Shown here: one piece after another, positions 45,381-54,982 of the stretch
How positions within the stretch are numbered: the first letter of the stretch is position 1
Layout: each line of letters starts with the position of its first letter
From: Hyphomicrobiales bacterium
Lineage (GTDB): Bacteria > Pseudomonadota > Alphaproteobacteria > Rhizobiales > Beijerinckiaceae
Assembly (NCBI GenBank): GCA_004144595.1
Contig: SEEM01000010.1
Span: 1-64,000 of the forward strand
DNA: 64,000 bases
Direction of reading: 5' to 3'
Notes under the pieces: model-generated
The model's database searches: none
Seen by the model: the letters and a program-made list of their open reading frames with translations, nothing else
What the model was told of the DNA's origin: nothing
Program-made: the position numbers and the translations under genes

Positions 45381-46025
45381 ATGGTTCGGACGGCCCTGAT
45401 CGGGATCGCCCTGGCGCTCGGCATCCATGGAGCGCTCGCGCAGGACACGCGCGATCTCGGCCTGCCGCCGCCCTCCGGCTCGCAGAATCCGGTTCTGCCC
45501 CCGCCTTCGGGCTCGCAGAACCCGATCCTGCCCCCGCAGAGCGGCCAGCGCTACAATCCGGGTGTCGGCGGCCCCTTCCGCGGCAATGACCTTCCCGGTC
45601 TCGACCAGCGGCCGATCGATGCGCCGCGCCCGCTGCGGAGCAGCGGCGAGATCGGCCTGATCGGTCAGATCACCCCTGACGATCCGACGAACGGCGCCGA
45701 GACGGTCGACCGGCTCGACGAGATCGCCCCTGCGCTCCGGCGTTGCTGGACCCCGCCACCATTGCCCGGCGAGCTGACGGGCGCGATGGTCTCGCTGCGG
45801 TTCAGCCTGCGCCGTGACGGCAGCCTTTTCGGCCAGCCGCGCGTCACCTGGGAGACCAGGCGCGGCGATGCCGAATTCCAGCGCCGCTTCGGCGACTCCG
45901 CCATCGCCGCGATCCGCTCCTGCACGCCGATGAGGTTGTCGGCGGGCCTCGGAGCGAGTATCGCGGGGCGACCCTTCACCATCCGCTTCCACGGCCGCGC
46001 GCGGCTCAATGAAAGGCAGACCTGA
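45381..46025 (+). CDS. Secreted proline-rich protein with TonB/TolA-like C-terminal domain
   Basis: The 214-residue protein has a signal peptide (to about ALAQ, residue 21) and a short repeated segment (PPPSGSQNP occurring twice, then LPPQSGQ). After a linker, a C-terminal part (about 100-210) reads as a TolA/TonB-C type fold: RRCWTPPPLPGELTG, MVSLRFSLRRDGSL and an IAAIRSCTPMRLS helix. No membrane anchor follows the signal. It overlaps the start of the second cyclophilin and is probably co-expressed with both. The function is unknown; the TolA-like assignment is by eye. Confidence 0.7.
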   Translation: MVRTALIGIALALGIHGALAQDTRDLGLPPPSGSQNPVLPPPSGSQNPILPPQSGQRYNPGVGGPFRGNDLPGLDQRPIDAPRPLRSSGEIGLIGQITPDDPTNGAETVDRLDEIAPALRRCWTPPPLPGELTGAMVSLRFSLRRDGSLFGQPRVTWETRRGDAEFQRRFGDSAIAAIRSCTPMRLSAGLGASIAGRPFTIRFHGRARLNERQT

Positions 46026-46495
46026 TGTCCCTCGATCCCGAAAACACCATCGTCATGGAAACCACCAAGGGCAAGGTGGTCATCAAGCTGCGTCCCGATC
46101 TCGCACCCGGCCATGTCGAGCGCATCAAGCTGCTCGCCCGCGAGGGCTTCTATGACGGCATCGTCTTCCATCGCGTCATCGACGGCTTCATGGCCCAGGT
46201 CGGCTGCCCGCACGGCACCGGCACCGGCGGCTCGAGCCATCCGGACCTGAAGGCCGAATTCAATGCCGAGCCGCATGTTCGCGGCATCTGCTCGATGGCC
46301 CGCTCCCAGAACCCGAATTCGGCCAACAGCCAGTTCTTCATCGTGTTCGACGACGCCCGCTTCCTCGACAAGCAGTACACCGCCTGGGGCGAGGTCGTCG
46401 AAGGCATGGAGAATGTCGACCGGATCAAGCGCGGCGAGCCGGTGCGCGATCCCGACTCGATCGTCTCGATGAAGGTGATGGCCGACGCGGCCTGA
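46025..46495 (+). CDS. ppiB: Cytoplasmic peptidyl-prolyl cis-trans isomerase B
   Basis: The 156-residue cyclophilin lacks a signal peptide. The core is GFYDGIVFHRVIDGFMAQVG, HGTGTGGSS, SANSQFFIVFDDA and WGEVVEGMENVD. It is one base from the preceding gene's stop and shares long identical stretches with the secreted cyclophilin 1.2 kb upstream, indicating a tandem duplication with one copy exported. Confidence 0.95.
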   Translation: MSLDPENTIVMETTKGKVVIKLRPDLAPGHVERIKLLAREGFYDGIVFHRVIDGFMAQVGCPHGTGTGGSSHPDLKAEFNAEPHVRGICSMARSQNPNSANSQFFIVFDDARFLDKQYTAWGEVVEGMENVDRIKRGEPVRDPDSIVSMKVMADAA

Positions 46496-46510
46496 GGACT
46501 TCGCTCAAGG

Positions 46511-46625
46511 CGAGCCCTCGTCCTGAGGAGCCGCGCTTGCGCGGCGTCTCGAAGAGCGGTTCCAGTGCGCGCTGGACCATTCTTCGAGACACGAGCGTCG
46601 CTCGTTCCTTCAGGATGAGGGCTCG
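46511..46625. repeat. Nested inverted-repeat element between ppiB and queA
   Basis: The outer arms CGAGCCCTCGTCCTGAGGAG (from 46511) and TTCAGGATGAGGGCTCG (to 46625) pair with few mismatches. The inner arms GTCTCGAAGA (46546-46555) and TCTTCGAGAC (46581-46590) pair perfectly. It has no ORF and could form a long two-tier hairpin or cruciform. Confidence 0.8.
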
Positions 46626-46651
46626 CTGGTTTTTGAAGAGTTCCGTCGAGA

Positions 46652-47749
46652 ATGAATGTCGATCTCTTTGATTTCGACCTGCCCGAGGATCGTATCGCGC
46701 TGCGGCCCGCAAGCCCCCGCGATGCGGCGCGACTGCTCGTCGTGCGCCCGGATGCGCCCGACCCGCTGGAGGATCGCGGTATCCGCGACCTCGTCCCGCT
46801 GCTTCTGCCCGGCGATGCGCTCGTCCTCAACGACACGCGCGTCATCCCGTCCCGCCTGCGCGGGCGGCGCTACCGCGGCGCGGATTCGGCGCGCGTCGAG
46901 ATCATGCTGCACAAGCGCGAGAGCGAGGATCGCTGGCTCGCCTTCGCCCGGCCGGCCAAGAAGCTCGCTATCGGCGAGTCGGTGATCTTCGACTCGGACG
47001 CCGCCGGCAACGCCTGCGAGCTCGGCCGACTGCAGGCCGAGGTCATCGCCAAGGGCGAGGGGGGCGAGGTCGAGTTGCAGTTCAGCCTGACCGGCGCCTA
47101 TCTCGACGACGCGATCGCGCGGCTGGGCGAACTGCCGCTGCCGCCCTATATCGCCGGCAAGCGCCCGACCGACAGCGCCGATACCACCGATTATCAGACC
47201 AATTTCGCCCGAACGGACGGCGCCGTCGCCGCGCCGACCGCGGGTCTGCATTTCACGCCGGAATTGCTGGCGGCGCTGGAGGCGCGCGGCGTCAGCCGGC
47301 ATTTCGTCACGCTCCATGTCGGTGCCGGCACCTTTCTGCCGGTGAAGGCGGACGACACCGACGAGCATCGCATGCATGCCGAATGGGGCACGGTCTCGGC
47401 CGAGACCGCCGCCGCACTGAACGCCGTCAAGGCACAGGGGGGACGCATCCTCTGCGTCGGCACGACCTCGCTGCGCCTGATCGAAAGCGCGGCGGCCGAG
47501 GATGGCACGATCCGGTCCTTCTCCGGCGACACAGCGATCTTCATCACGCCCGGCTACCGCTTCCGCGCGGTCGACATGCTGATGACGAATTTCCACCTGC
47601 CGCGCTCGACGCTGTTCATGCTCGTCTCCGCCTTCTGCGGGCTCGACATGATGAAACGGGCCTATGCCCATGCGATCGCAGCGAATTACCGCTTTTATTC
47701 CTATGGCGACGGAAGCCTGCTGTTTCGTGCCGCCCCGGTGAAGGCCTGA
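46652..47749 (+). CDS. queA: S-adenosylmethionine:tRNA ribosyltransferase-isomerase QueA
   Basis: The 365-residue enzyme of queuosine synthesis adds epoxycyclopentane to the preQ1 base in tRNA using AdoMet. It reads [65 protein letters not shown] and [19 protein letters not shown]. Tgt was not seen nearby. It follows the ppiB gene after a repeat element. Confidence 0.95.
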   Translation: MNVDLFDFDLPEDRIALRPASPRDAARLLVVRPDAPDPLEDRGIRDLVPLLLPGDALVLNDTRVIPSRLRGRRYRGADSARVEIMLHKRESEDRWLAFARPAKKLAIGESVIFDSDAAGNACELGRLQAEVIAKGEGGEVELQFSLTGAYLDDAIARLGELPLPPYIAGKRPTDSADTTDYQTNFARTDGAVAAPTAGLHFTPELLAALEARGVSRHFVTLHVGAGTFLPVKADDTDEHRMHAEWGTVSAETAAALNAVKAQGGRILCVGTTSLRLIESAAAEDGTIRSFSGDTAIFITPGYRFRAVDMLMTNFHLPRSTLFMLVSAFCGLDMMKRAYAHAIAANYRFYSYGDGSLLFRAAPVKA

Positions 47750-47819
47750 TATGCCGATCCGGCTCGCATTCCCGGCTTGAAAATGCTACCGGGCTCCCAA
47801 CAGGGATTTTGACAGTCAA

Positions 47820-48482
47820 ATGGCCGATATTTTTCGCGAGATCGATGAGGAAGTCCGCCGCGACAAGGCAGCGGAGCTTTGGAAGAAATATGGCTGGCTC
47901 ATCACCGGCCTCGCCGTGCTGGCGGTCCTGGCCGTTGCCGGCTGGCAGTTCTGGCTGCATCGCGAGCAGCAGGCCTCGCAGGCCGTCGGCGCGCGTCTCG
48001 AAGCGGCGCTGAAATCCTCGCGCGACGGCGACGCCACCCAGGCCGAGACCATCCTGAAGGAACTCTCGGCTACGGCGCCCGCCGGCTATCGCTTGATCGC
48101 CCGCTTCCGCCTTGCCGCCGAGACCGCCAAGCGCGACCCGGCTGCTGGCGCGACCGCCTTCGATGCGCTTGCCGCCGACGCCTCGCTCGATCAGACCTCT
48201 CGCGACCTCGCCAAGCTGCGCGCCGGCATCCTGCGCGTCGATCTCGGTGGTTATCCCGAGGTCAGGGCTGCGTTGGAGCCGCTGGCCTCGGCGCAGGGCG
48301 TCTGGCGTCATACCGCCCGCGAATTCCTCGGCATCGCCGCGCTCAAGGCCGATCTCTTCGAGGATGCCGGGCGCTGGTTCGATGCCGCGATCACCGATCC
48401 GCAGGCGCCGCAGGCTCTGCGCCAGCGTGTCGAGCTCTATCTCGCTTTGGTCCGTGGCGGTCCCGTCACGGTGAAGAACTGA
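47820..48482 (+). CDS. YfgM-like membrane-anchored TPR protein
   Basis: The 220-residue protein has an N-terminal cytoplasmic stretch (MADIFREIDEEVRRDKAAEL) and one membrane helix (about 25-45). A periplasmic helical TPR region follows (TPR_21/YfgM type). In enterobacteria YfgM is a SecYEG/PpiD-associated helper of periplasmic chaperones and precedes bamB and der. Here it precedes der directly. Confidence 0.85.
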   Translation: MADIFREIDEEVRRDKAAELWKKYGWLITGLAVLAVLAVAGWQFWLHREQQASQAVGARLEAALKSSRDGDATQAETILKELSATAPAGYRLIARFRLAAETAKRDPAAGATAFDALAADASLDQTSRDLAKLRAGILRVDLGGYPEVRAALEPLASAQGVWRHTAREFLGIAALKADLFEDAGRWFDAAITDPQAPQALRQRVELYLALVRGGPVTVKN

Positions 48483-48565
48483 ACCGGAGCCTTGCTCCAA
48501 CGGCGCCGCCGCCTCGGTCTTTCGCTTCGGCGGGCCGGGACGACGGCGAAAATGTGTGAAATCTG

Positions 48566-49984
48566 ATGACAGCCATCGTCGCCCTGATCGGGCGCCCCAA
48601 TGTCGGCAAGTCGACGCTGTTCAACCGGCTGGTCGGCAAGAAGCTCGCGCTGGTCGATGATCGGCCGGGCGTGACGCGCGACCGCCGCGAGGGGGACGCC
48701 ACCCTTGGCCATCTCCGCTTCAAGGTGATCGATACCGCCGGTCTCGAGGAAGCGGACAAGGATTCGCTCCTCGGCCGGATGCGCGCCCAGACCGAGACCG
48801 CGATCGCGCAGGCCGATGTCGTGCTCTTCATGATCGACGCTCGCCTCGGCATCACGCCGATGGACCAGCCCTTCGCCGATCTGGTGCGCCGTTCCGGCAA
48901 GCCGGTGATCCTGCTCGCCAACAAGGCCGAGGGAAAGAAGGGCAGCGAGGGTATCATCGAGTCCTACGGCCTCGGCCTCGGCGATCCCGTGCCGTTCTCG
49001 GCCGAGCATGGCGAGGGCACCTCGGATCTGCTCGAGGCGCTGGCGCCTTATGTGGACGTCGAGCCGGAAGAAGAAGAGGCCTTCGACGAAAGCTATGGCG
49101 ACAAGCGCTGGGTCGACGTTCCCGCTGCCTTCATAGACGAGGACGAAGAGTACAACGATCCCAACAAGCCACTGCGCGTCACAATCATCGGCCGCCCCAA
49201 TGCCGGTAAATCGACGCTGGTCAACCGGATGATCGGCGAGGATCGCCTGCTTGTGGGGCCCGAGGCGGGCATCACCCGCGACACCATCTCGGTCGATTAT
49301 GAGTGGCGCGGCCGGCCCGTCAAACTTTTCGACACCGCTGGCATGCGCAAGCGCGCCCGCATCGACGAAAAGCTCGAAAAAATGTCGGTTCAGGACGCAC
49401 TGCGCGCGATCCGCTTCGCCGAGGTCGTGGTCGTGCTGCTCGATGCGACGATTCCCTTCGAGAAGCAGGACCTGACGCTGGTCGACTTTACCGAGCGTGA
49501 AGGCCGCACCGTGGTGATAGGCCTCAACAAATGGGATCTGGTCGCCGATAAGCAGGGCCTGCTGGCCGAGCTCAAGGAGAAGGCGACGCATCTCCTGGCG
49601 CAGGTGCGCGGCGTGCCGATCATCCCGCTGTCGGGCTTGGCCGGCGAGGGCATCGACCGGCTCATGCAGGGTGTGTTCGCGGCTTACGACGTCTGGAACC
49701 GGCGCGTCTCGACGGCCAGGATCAATCGCTGGCTCGAAGGCGTGCTCTCGGCTCACCCGCCCCCGGCAGTGGCCGGCCGGCGTATCAAGATCCGCTACAT
49801 GACGCAGGCCAAGGCCCGGCCTCCGACCTTCGCGCTTTTCGGAAACCAGCTCGACCATCTGCCGGTGTCCTACACCCGGTACCTGGTCAACAACCTGCGC
49901 GAGGCTTTCGAGCTTCCGGGCACGCCGATCCGCCTGCTCCGTCGCGGCGGCGAAAATCCCTACGACAAGGAGCGCAAGGGCTGA
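48566..49984 (+). CDS. der: Ribosome biogenesis GTPase Der (EngA)
   Basis: The 472-residue protein has two tandem Era-like GTPase domains. The first has [16 protein letters not shown] and NKAE; the second (about 205-375) has [20 protein letters not shown] and NKWD. A KH-like C-terminal domain follows. It acts in 50S subunit assembly. The linker is acidic. It ends on the start of the FAD enzyme (TGATG). Confidence 0.96.
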   Translation: MTAIVALIGRPNVGKSTLFNRLVGKKLALVDDRPGVTRDRREGDATLGHLRFKVIDTAGLEEADKDSLLGRMRAQTETAIAQADVVLFMIDARLGITPMDQPFADLVRRSGKPVILLANKAEGKKGSEGIIESYGLGLGDPVPFSAEHGEGTSDLLEALAPYVDVEPEEEEAFDESYGDKRWVDVPAAFIDEDEEYNDPNKPLRVTIIGRPNAGKSTLVNRMIGEDRLLVGPEAGITRDTISVDYEWRGRPVKLFDTAGMRKRARIDEKLEKMSVQDALRAIRFAEVVVVLLDATIPFEKQDLTLVDFTEREGRTVVIGLNKWDLVADKQGLLAELKEKATHLLAQVRGVPIIPLSGLAGEGIDRLMQGVFAAYDVWNRRVSTARINRWLEGVLSAHPPPAVAGRRIKIRYMTQAKARPPTFALFGNQLDHLPVSYTRYLVNNLREAFELPGTPIRLLRRGGENPYDKERKG

Positions 49985-51081
49985 TGAAGGTCGCGGTCGT
50001 CGGCGCCGGCATCGCCGGGCTTTCCACCGCCTGGTCCCTGAGCAGGCGTGGGCATGAGGTGACGCTGTTCGAACAGGCGTCGCAGATCCCCAACCCCTAT
50101 GCGGCCTCGGGCGACCAGCACCGGATCATCCGCCGTGCCTATGGCGGTGCGGATGGCTATGCCCGCACCATCACCGAGGCCTTCGACGCCTGGGGCGAAC
50201 TCTGGACCGATCTGGGCAAGCAGCATTACGCACCCTGCGGCGTGCTCGGCATCTCCCAGGCCGAGGGCGACGAGGGGGAGGAATACCGCGAGGGCCTCGA
50301 CCGCATGGCCTCGCCCTATGAGCTTTACGACGCGGCCGAGACGGCCCGGCGCTATCCCTTCATCGACGCCGCGACGATCCGCTACGCCTATCTCAGCCCG
50401 GACGGCGGCGCGCTCTTTCCCGCCCGCATCGCCGCCGACATGGTCCGCTTGTTGCGCGAGCGCGGCGTGGCCCTGCGCCAGGGCGCGACGGTCACGGCGG
50501 TCGATCCCGAGAACGGCCGCATCGACCTGGCCCATGGCGAGGTGGCGAGCTTCGACCGCATCGTGGTCAGTTCCGGCGCCTGGGTGCTGAAGCTGCTGCC
50601 GGAGCTTGCCGAGGTCCTGACGACCTATCGCACGGCCGTCGCCTATCTCGACCCGCCTGGAGACCTGAAGGCCGCATGGGAGGTCGCTCCGGTCATCGTC
50701 GATGTCGGCGGCACGGTCGACGGCTATGTCCTGCCCCCGGTCGACGGGACCGGCCTCAAGGTCGGTGCCGGCGTGCACAAGCGCCCGCGCCAGCCCGACG
50801 AGGAGCGCGAGCCGCGGCCGGGCGAGGGCGAGCAGATCCGCGATTATTTCGCGCCGCCCTTCGCGCGCATCGCCGAATATCGCGTCGATCGCGTTTTGAC
50901 CTGTGCCTACACCTTCACCGCCGACCGCAAGTTCCTGTCGCGGCAGATCGGCCGCGTGACAGTGGTCTCGGCCTGTTCCGGCCATGGCTACAAGTTCGGC
51001 GCGGCGGTCGGCCGGCGTGTCGCGGCTGCAGTCGAGAGTGGCGATGAGCTCGGCCTGCTGCGCTGGCTCAGGGCCGAGTGA
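49984..51081 (+). CDS. FAD-dependent oxidoreductase (sarcosine/N-methyltryptophan oxidase-like)
   Basis: The 365-residue DAO-family flavoenzyme has the Rossmann motif VAVVGAGIAGLSTAWSLSRR, DQHRIIRRAYG as in monomeric sarcosine oxidase relatives, and the C-terminal ACSGHGYKFGAAVGRR. The start overlaps the der stop. The 3' end overlaps the convergent TPR gene by 14 bp. The oxidised substrate is unknown. Confidence 0.88.
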   Translation: MKVAVVGAGIAGLSTAWSLSRRGHEVTLFEQASQIPNPYAASGDQHRIIRRAYGGADGYARTITEAFDAWGELWTDLGKQHYAPCGVLGISQAEGDEGEEYREGLDRMASPYELYDAAETARRYPFIDAATIRYAYLSPDGGALFPARIAADMVRLLRERGVALRQGATVTAVDPENGRIDLAHGEVASFDRIVVSSGAWVLKLLPELAEVLTTYRTAVAYLDPPGDLKAAWEVAPVIVDVGGTVDGYVLPPVDGTGLKVGAGVHKRPRQPDEEREPRPGEGEQIRDYFAPPFARIAEYRVDRVLTCAYTFTADRKFLSRQIGRVTVVSACSGHGYKFGAAVGRRVAAAVESGDELGLLRWLRAE

Positions 51082-51850
51082 CGGGGGCGGGCCCGCCCGC
51101 CTTGCCTGCTGAAAGCTCTTCGGCCTTCGCCTCGTCGGCGACCGCCTCGGCCTCGCGGCCGGCGGCGCGTCTGGCTGCGGCGCGGAAGCGATAATTGTCG
51201 TCCGAATCCGGCGCGAGGCGGATCGCCTCATCGAAATCGGCGATCGCCCGATTCGTATCGCCGTTGTTGAAATGCGTCAGGCCACGGACCGACCAGGCCT
51301 TCTCGAAGCGCGGCGACAGCGCGATCGCCTGGCCGAGGTCACCCAGGGCCTTTGCTGGTTCGGCGAGCGAAGCATGTATCGACGCGCGCGTGACGAAGAA
51401 CTCCGCCTGCGACGGATCGATCGCTATGGCGGTATCGAGATCGCTCAGGGCTCGCGGCAGATCCCGCATGTAGAGCAGTCGGGCCTTGCCCCGCTTCCAG
51501 AACGCGATAGCCATCTTGGGCGCCAGGGCGATGACACGGTCATAGTCGGAAAGCGCCCGCGTGTAGGCTGCGCCCGTTCCCGGCGCCAGGAGATCGGCCC
51601 GATCAAGAAGGGTGGCGACAAGTGCCTCGCCGGCAAGCTTGTGACGATCGATCAACGCGTCACAGGCGGAGAGAGCCCTGTCATGGCGCGCGATGATCTC
51701 GAACGGATCGCGCGGGGGCTCGTCATGTCCCGAGCGGCAGGTCTGCCGCAAGTCCGCGACGGAATCGGCAAGGGCCGGCCATGCGAACAGGACAGCGGCA
51801 AGGCCGAGAGCTGAAGGGATCAGCGACCAGCGGACGGAAGGCGAAAACAC
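51068..51850 (-). CDS. Secreted tetratricopeptide-repeat protein
   Basis: The 260-residue protein has a signal peptide (SLIPSALGLAAVLFAWPALA) and at least four TPR units (about 85-225), for example ALSDYDRVIALAPKMAIAFW, ALSDLDTAIAIDPSQAEFFV and AIADFDEAIRLAPDSDDNYR. TPR arrays mediate protein contacts; the partner is unknown. It is convergent with the FAD enzyme and overlaps its last codons. Confidence 0.87.
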   Translation of the reverse strand: MFSPSVRWSLIPSALGLAAVLFAWPALADSVADLRQTCRSGHDEPPRDPFEIIARHDRALSACDALIDRHKLAGEALVATLLDRADLLAPGTGAAYTRALSDYDRVIALAPKMAIAFWKRGKARLLYMRDLPRALSDLDTAIAIDPSQAEFFVTRASIHASLAEPAKALGDLGQAIALSPRFEKAWSVRGLTHFNNGDTNRAIADFDEAIRLAPDSDDNYRFRAAARRAAGREAEAVADEAKAEELSAGKAGGPAPVTRP

Positions 51851-51881
51851 CCTGTCTCCTTCGTCTTGGTGAGGCAGCGTC

Positions 51882-52622
51882 TCAGGCCGGCAGTTGCGGC
51901 GCCAGCACCTTGCCTTGCGGGAAATCGAAGATCTTGCCGCTCTCGGTCCAGTCGGGCGAGGCCAGCGTGACCAGATGCGGTGCCAGCTCTTCCGGGGTCT
52001 TCAGCGTCTCCGGGTCTTCGCCCGGCATCGCCTCGGCCCGCATCTTGGTGCGCAAGGGGCCGGGATTGACCAGCATGAGCTTGACCGGGGTCGTCGCCGT
52101 CTCGGCCGCATAGGTGCGTCCCAGCGCCTCCACGGCGGCCTTGGAGACCGAATAGGGACCCCAATAGGCCGTGCACTTATGCGCGGCGCCTGAGGTCATC
52201 AGCAGGACGCGGCCGGCATCGGATGCGCGCAGCGCCGGATCGAGCGCCTTGAGCAGGCGCCAGTTGGCGGTGACGTTGATGTCGAAGACCCGGGCCCAGT
52301 CCTTCTCGGTGACATGGTCGAGCGGGCTGAGCGAGCCGAGCACGCCGGCATTGGCGAGCAGGATGTCGAGCTTGCCCCAGCGCTCGGTCACGGCATGGCC
52401 GAGCTTCTCCAGGCCGCCGGCATCGGCGAGGTCGAGCGGGACCAGGGTGGCGCTGCCGCCGCTCGCGATGATCTCGTCGTCGAGCTCCTCCAGCGCCCCG
52501 GCGGTGCGGGCGAGCGCGATGACATGCGCGCCGGCTTCGGCGAAGGCGAGAGCCACGGCACGGCCGATGCCGCGCGACGCGCCGGTGACGAGCGCGACGC
52601 GCCCCGCGAGAGGCTTGGTCAT
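51882..52622 (-). CDS. SDR-family oxidoreductase
   Basis: The 246-residue short-chain dehydrogenase has the NAD(P) motif TGASRGIGRAVAL, NAG in LLANAGVLG and a YSVSK catalytic pair (Tyr-Lys). The usual active-site serine falls in LLMTSGAAHK. It starts at MTKPLAGRVALVTG; the upstream frame is repeat-derived. It is separated from purF by a palindromic element. The substrate is unknown. Confidence 0.9.
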   Translation of the reverse strand: MTKPLAGRVALVTGASRGIGRAVALAFAEAGAHVIALARTAGALEELDDEIIASGGSATLVPLDLADAGGLEKLGHAVTERWGKLDILLANAGVLGSLSPLDHVTEKDWARVFDINVTANWRLLKALDPALRASDAGRVLLMTSGAAHKCTAYWGPYSVSKAAVEALGRTYAAETATTPVKLMLVNPGPLRTKMRAEAMPGEDPETLKTPEELAPHLVTLASPDWTESGKIFDFPQGKVLAPQLPA

Positions 52623-52635
52623 CAGAGGGCTCCGC

Positions 52636-52740
52636 TGGAGCATTTTCGAGCGAAGTGGATACCGGTTCGCGTGAAGAAAATGCGATAAAATAAAAGACTT
52701 GGAGCAATGCCGCGTTTCTAAGAAATGCGGCATTGCTCCA
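52636..52740. repeat. Rhizobial-type hairpin repeat plus adjoining perfect palindrome
   Basis: The left part (52640-52683) pairs GCATTTTC with GAAAATGC and GCGAA with TTCGC around GTGGATACCGG; this sequence type is widespread in Hyphomicrobiales intergenic DNA. The right part (52700-52740) is a perfect 14-bp inverted repeat, TGGAGCAATGCCGC/GCGGCATTGCTCCA. It sits right after the purF stop and may act as its terminator or message-end stabiliser. Confidence 0.75.
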
Positions 52741-52742
52741 GA

Positions 52743-54215
52743 TCAGCCGGCTTCGGCCAGCAGCGAGAGCTGCTGCTTGGCACTCTCGCCGACCATGTCG
52801 GTCAGCGAGGTCGGATAGTCGCCGGTGAAGCAATGGTCGGTGAACTGCGGCCGCGCCGGGTCGCGGCGTTCATGGCCCATCGCGCGATAGAGCCCGTCGA
52901 CCGAGATGAAGGCCAGTGAGTCCGCGCCGACGAACTGACGCATCTCTTCCAGCGAATGGGTCGCCGCAAGCAGCTTCTCCCGGTCGGGCGTGTCGATGCC
53001 GTAGTAGTCAGGATGGGTGATCGGCGGCGAGGAGATGCGGAAATGCACCTCCTTGGCGCCGGCCTCGCGCATCATCTTCACGATCTTGAACGAGGTCGTG
53101 CCGCGCACGATCGAATCGTCGACCAGGATGATGCGCTTGCCCTCGACCACCGAGCGGTTGGCCGAATGCTTCAGCTTGACGCCGAGTTCGCGGACCTTCT
53201 GCGTCGGCTCGATGAAGGTGCGGCCGACATAGTGGTTGCGGATGATGCCGAGCTCGAACGGGATGCCGCTGGCCTGGGCATAGCCCAGCGCCGCCGGCAC
53301 GCCGGAATCCGGCACTGGCACGACGACGTCGGCCTCGGTCGGCGCTTCCCCCGCCAGCACCGCGCCCATCGCCTTGCGGCGCTCATAGATGCTGCGGCCC
53401 TTCACGATGGAATCGGGGCGGGCGAAGTAGATGTATTCGAAGATGCAGGGTCGCTCTGCCACCGGCGGGAAGGGCTTGTGGCTCTCGATTCCGCCCTCCG
53501 AGATGATCACGACCTCGCCGTTCTCGACTTCGCGGACGAACTTGGCGCCGATGATGTCGAGCGCGCAGGTTTCGGAGGTCAGGATCGGGCAGCCATCGAG
53601 CTCGCCGAGCACGAGCGGGCGGATGCCGAGCGGATCGCGCGCGCCGATCAGCTTCTTGTTGGTGATGCCGACGAAGGCATAGGCGCCCTCGATCTGACGA
53701 ATAGCCTCGATGAAGCGCTCGACGAATTGCTGCTTGCGGCTGCGCGCCACGAGATGCAGCAGCACCTCGGTGTCGGAGGTCGACTGATAGATCGCGCCGT
53801 CGCGGACCAGGTTGCGGCGCAGCGTCAGCCCGTTGGTCAGGTTGCCGTTATGCGCGACGGCGAAGCCGCCGCCATGCAATTCGGCGAAGAGCGGCTGGAC
53901 GTTGCGCAGGATGGTCTCGCCCGTCGTCGAATAGCGGACATGGCCGATGGCCTGCTTGCCCTTGAGCTTGTCGATGACGCTCGCTTCCGAGAAGGCGTCG
54001 CCGACGAGGCCCAGCCGGCGCTCCGAATGGAAGCGCTTGCCGTCGAACGAGACGATGCCCGCCGCCTCCTGGCCACGATGCTGCAGAGCATGGAGGCCGA
54101 GCGCGGTCAGCGCCGCGGCATCGGCATGGCCGTAGATGCCGAAGACGCCGCATTCCTCCCGCAGCCGGTCGGCATTGGGATCGAAGGCGGTATCACGCTC
54201 GGTATGCGAGATCAT
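52743..54215 (-). CDS. purF: Amidophosphoribosyltransferase
   Basis: The 490-residue first enzyme of de novo purine synthesis has a glutamine amidotransferase domain whose nucleophile is the cysteine of EECGVFGIYG (residue 22, exposed after propeptide removal). Further motifs are GHVRYSTTGE and NGNLTNG. The PRPP-binding loop is IILVDDSIVRGTT. It follows cvpA, the classical cvpA-purF pairing. Confidence 0.97.
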   Translation of the reverse strand: MISHTERDTAFDPNADRLREECGVFGIYGHADAAALTALGLHALQHRGQEAAGIVSFDGKRFHSERRLGLVGDAFSEASVIDKLKGKQAIGHVRYSTTGETILRNVQPLFAELHGGGFAVAHNGNLTNGLTLRRNLVRDGAIYQSTSDTEVLLHLVARSRKQQFVERFIEAIRQIEGAYAFVGITNKKLIGARDPLGIRPLVLGELDGCPILTSETCALDIIGAKFVREVENGEVVIISEGGIESHKPFPPVAERPCIFEYIYFARPDSIVKGRSIYERRKAMGAVLAGEAPTEADVVVPVPDSGVPAALGYAQASGIPFELGIIRNHYVGRTFIEPTQKVRELGVKLKHSANRSVVEGKRIILVDDSIVRGTTSFKIVKMMREAGAKEVHFRISSPPITHPDYYGIDTPDREKLLAATHSLEEMRQFVGADSLAFISVDGLYRAMGHERRDPARPQFTDHCFTGDYPTSLTDMVGESAKQQLSLLAEAG

Positions 54216-54260
54216 GTCTGGCTCCAGGCGGGGGGCTTGAGCTGATGTTCTACGCGCTAG

Positions 54261-54875
54261 TTAGGGACGGGCAGGGGCAGGCGCAACCGGTGCAGGCGCC
54301 GTGGGGCTGCGCGGCTCCTCTGCCGGGGCCTCGGTCGCCTCGTCCGCCTTCCGCTTCTTCAGCATTTTATCGACGATGAGATTCAAGTCCTGCGGCAGCA
54401 TCGCCTGCAGCGAGCGGCCGGTCTCTTCGAGGATCGGCGTGGCCTTCGCGTCCTTGGCCCAGGCCGGCAGCTTCTCGTTGCCGACCAGCGCCGTGAAGAA
54501 CAGGTAACCGACCACGGCGAGCAGCAGGCCGCGCGCCGCGCCGAAGACGAAACCGAGTGTGCGGTCCAGTGCGCCGATGCGCGAATCCAGCACGAAATCC
54601 GAAATCCGGGCCGTGATCAGCGAGACCACGATCAGCGTGCCCAGGAACAGCGCGGCGATCGAGGCGACCAGGGCGATGGTGCCCTGCGCCGAGCTTGCCG
54701 GGATGTACTGCTGGACGAAGGGCACGAGCTGGGGATGGAACACCCAGGCCACGGCCGCGGCGGCCACCCAGGAGGCGATGGCGAGCACTTCGCGCGTGAA
54801 GCCGCGCACGGCCGCGAGCAAAGCCGAGATCAGAACCACGCCGAGGACGACGAGATCGAGAATGGTGACAGGCAT
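54261..54875 (-). CDS. cvpA: CvpA family membrane protein
   Basis: The 204-residue protein has four hydrophobic helices in the first 150 residues (DLVVLGVVLISALLAAVRGF, then VASIAALFLGTLIVVSLITA). The family block IGALDRTLGFVFGAARGLLL is present. The C-terminal tail is rich in Pro, Ala and Glu. CvpA homologues are tied to colicin V export and envelope stress. It is located directly upstream of purF. Confidence 0.93.
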   Translation of the reverse strand: MPVTILDLVVLGVVLISALLAAVRGFTREVLAIASWVAAAAVAWVFHPQLVPFVQQYIPASSAQGTIALVASIAALFLGTLIVVSLITARISDFVLDSRIGALDRTLGFVFGAARGLLLAVVGYLFFTALVGNEKLPAWAKDAKATPILEETGRSLQAMLPQDLNLIVDKMLKKRKADEATEAPAEEPRSPTAPAPVAPAPARP

Positions 54876-54982
54876 TGGGAGGGCCGCTTTGCTGTGGTCA
54901 GGTGCCGACCGGCCGGAGGCAGGGCGGCCGTTTCGGCTCTGCTATACGCGTTCCCGCCCTCTGCGTCACCCTGCCAGCGCGG

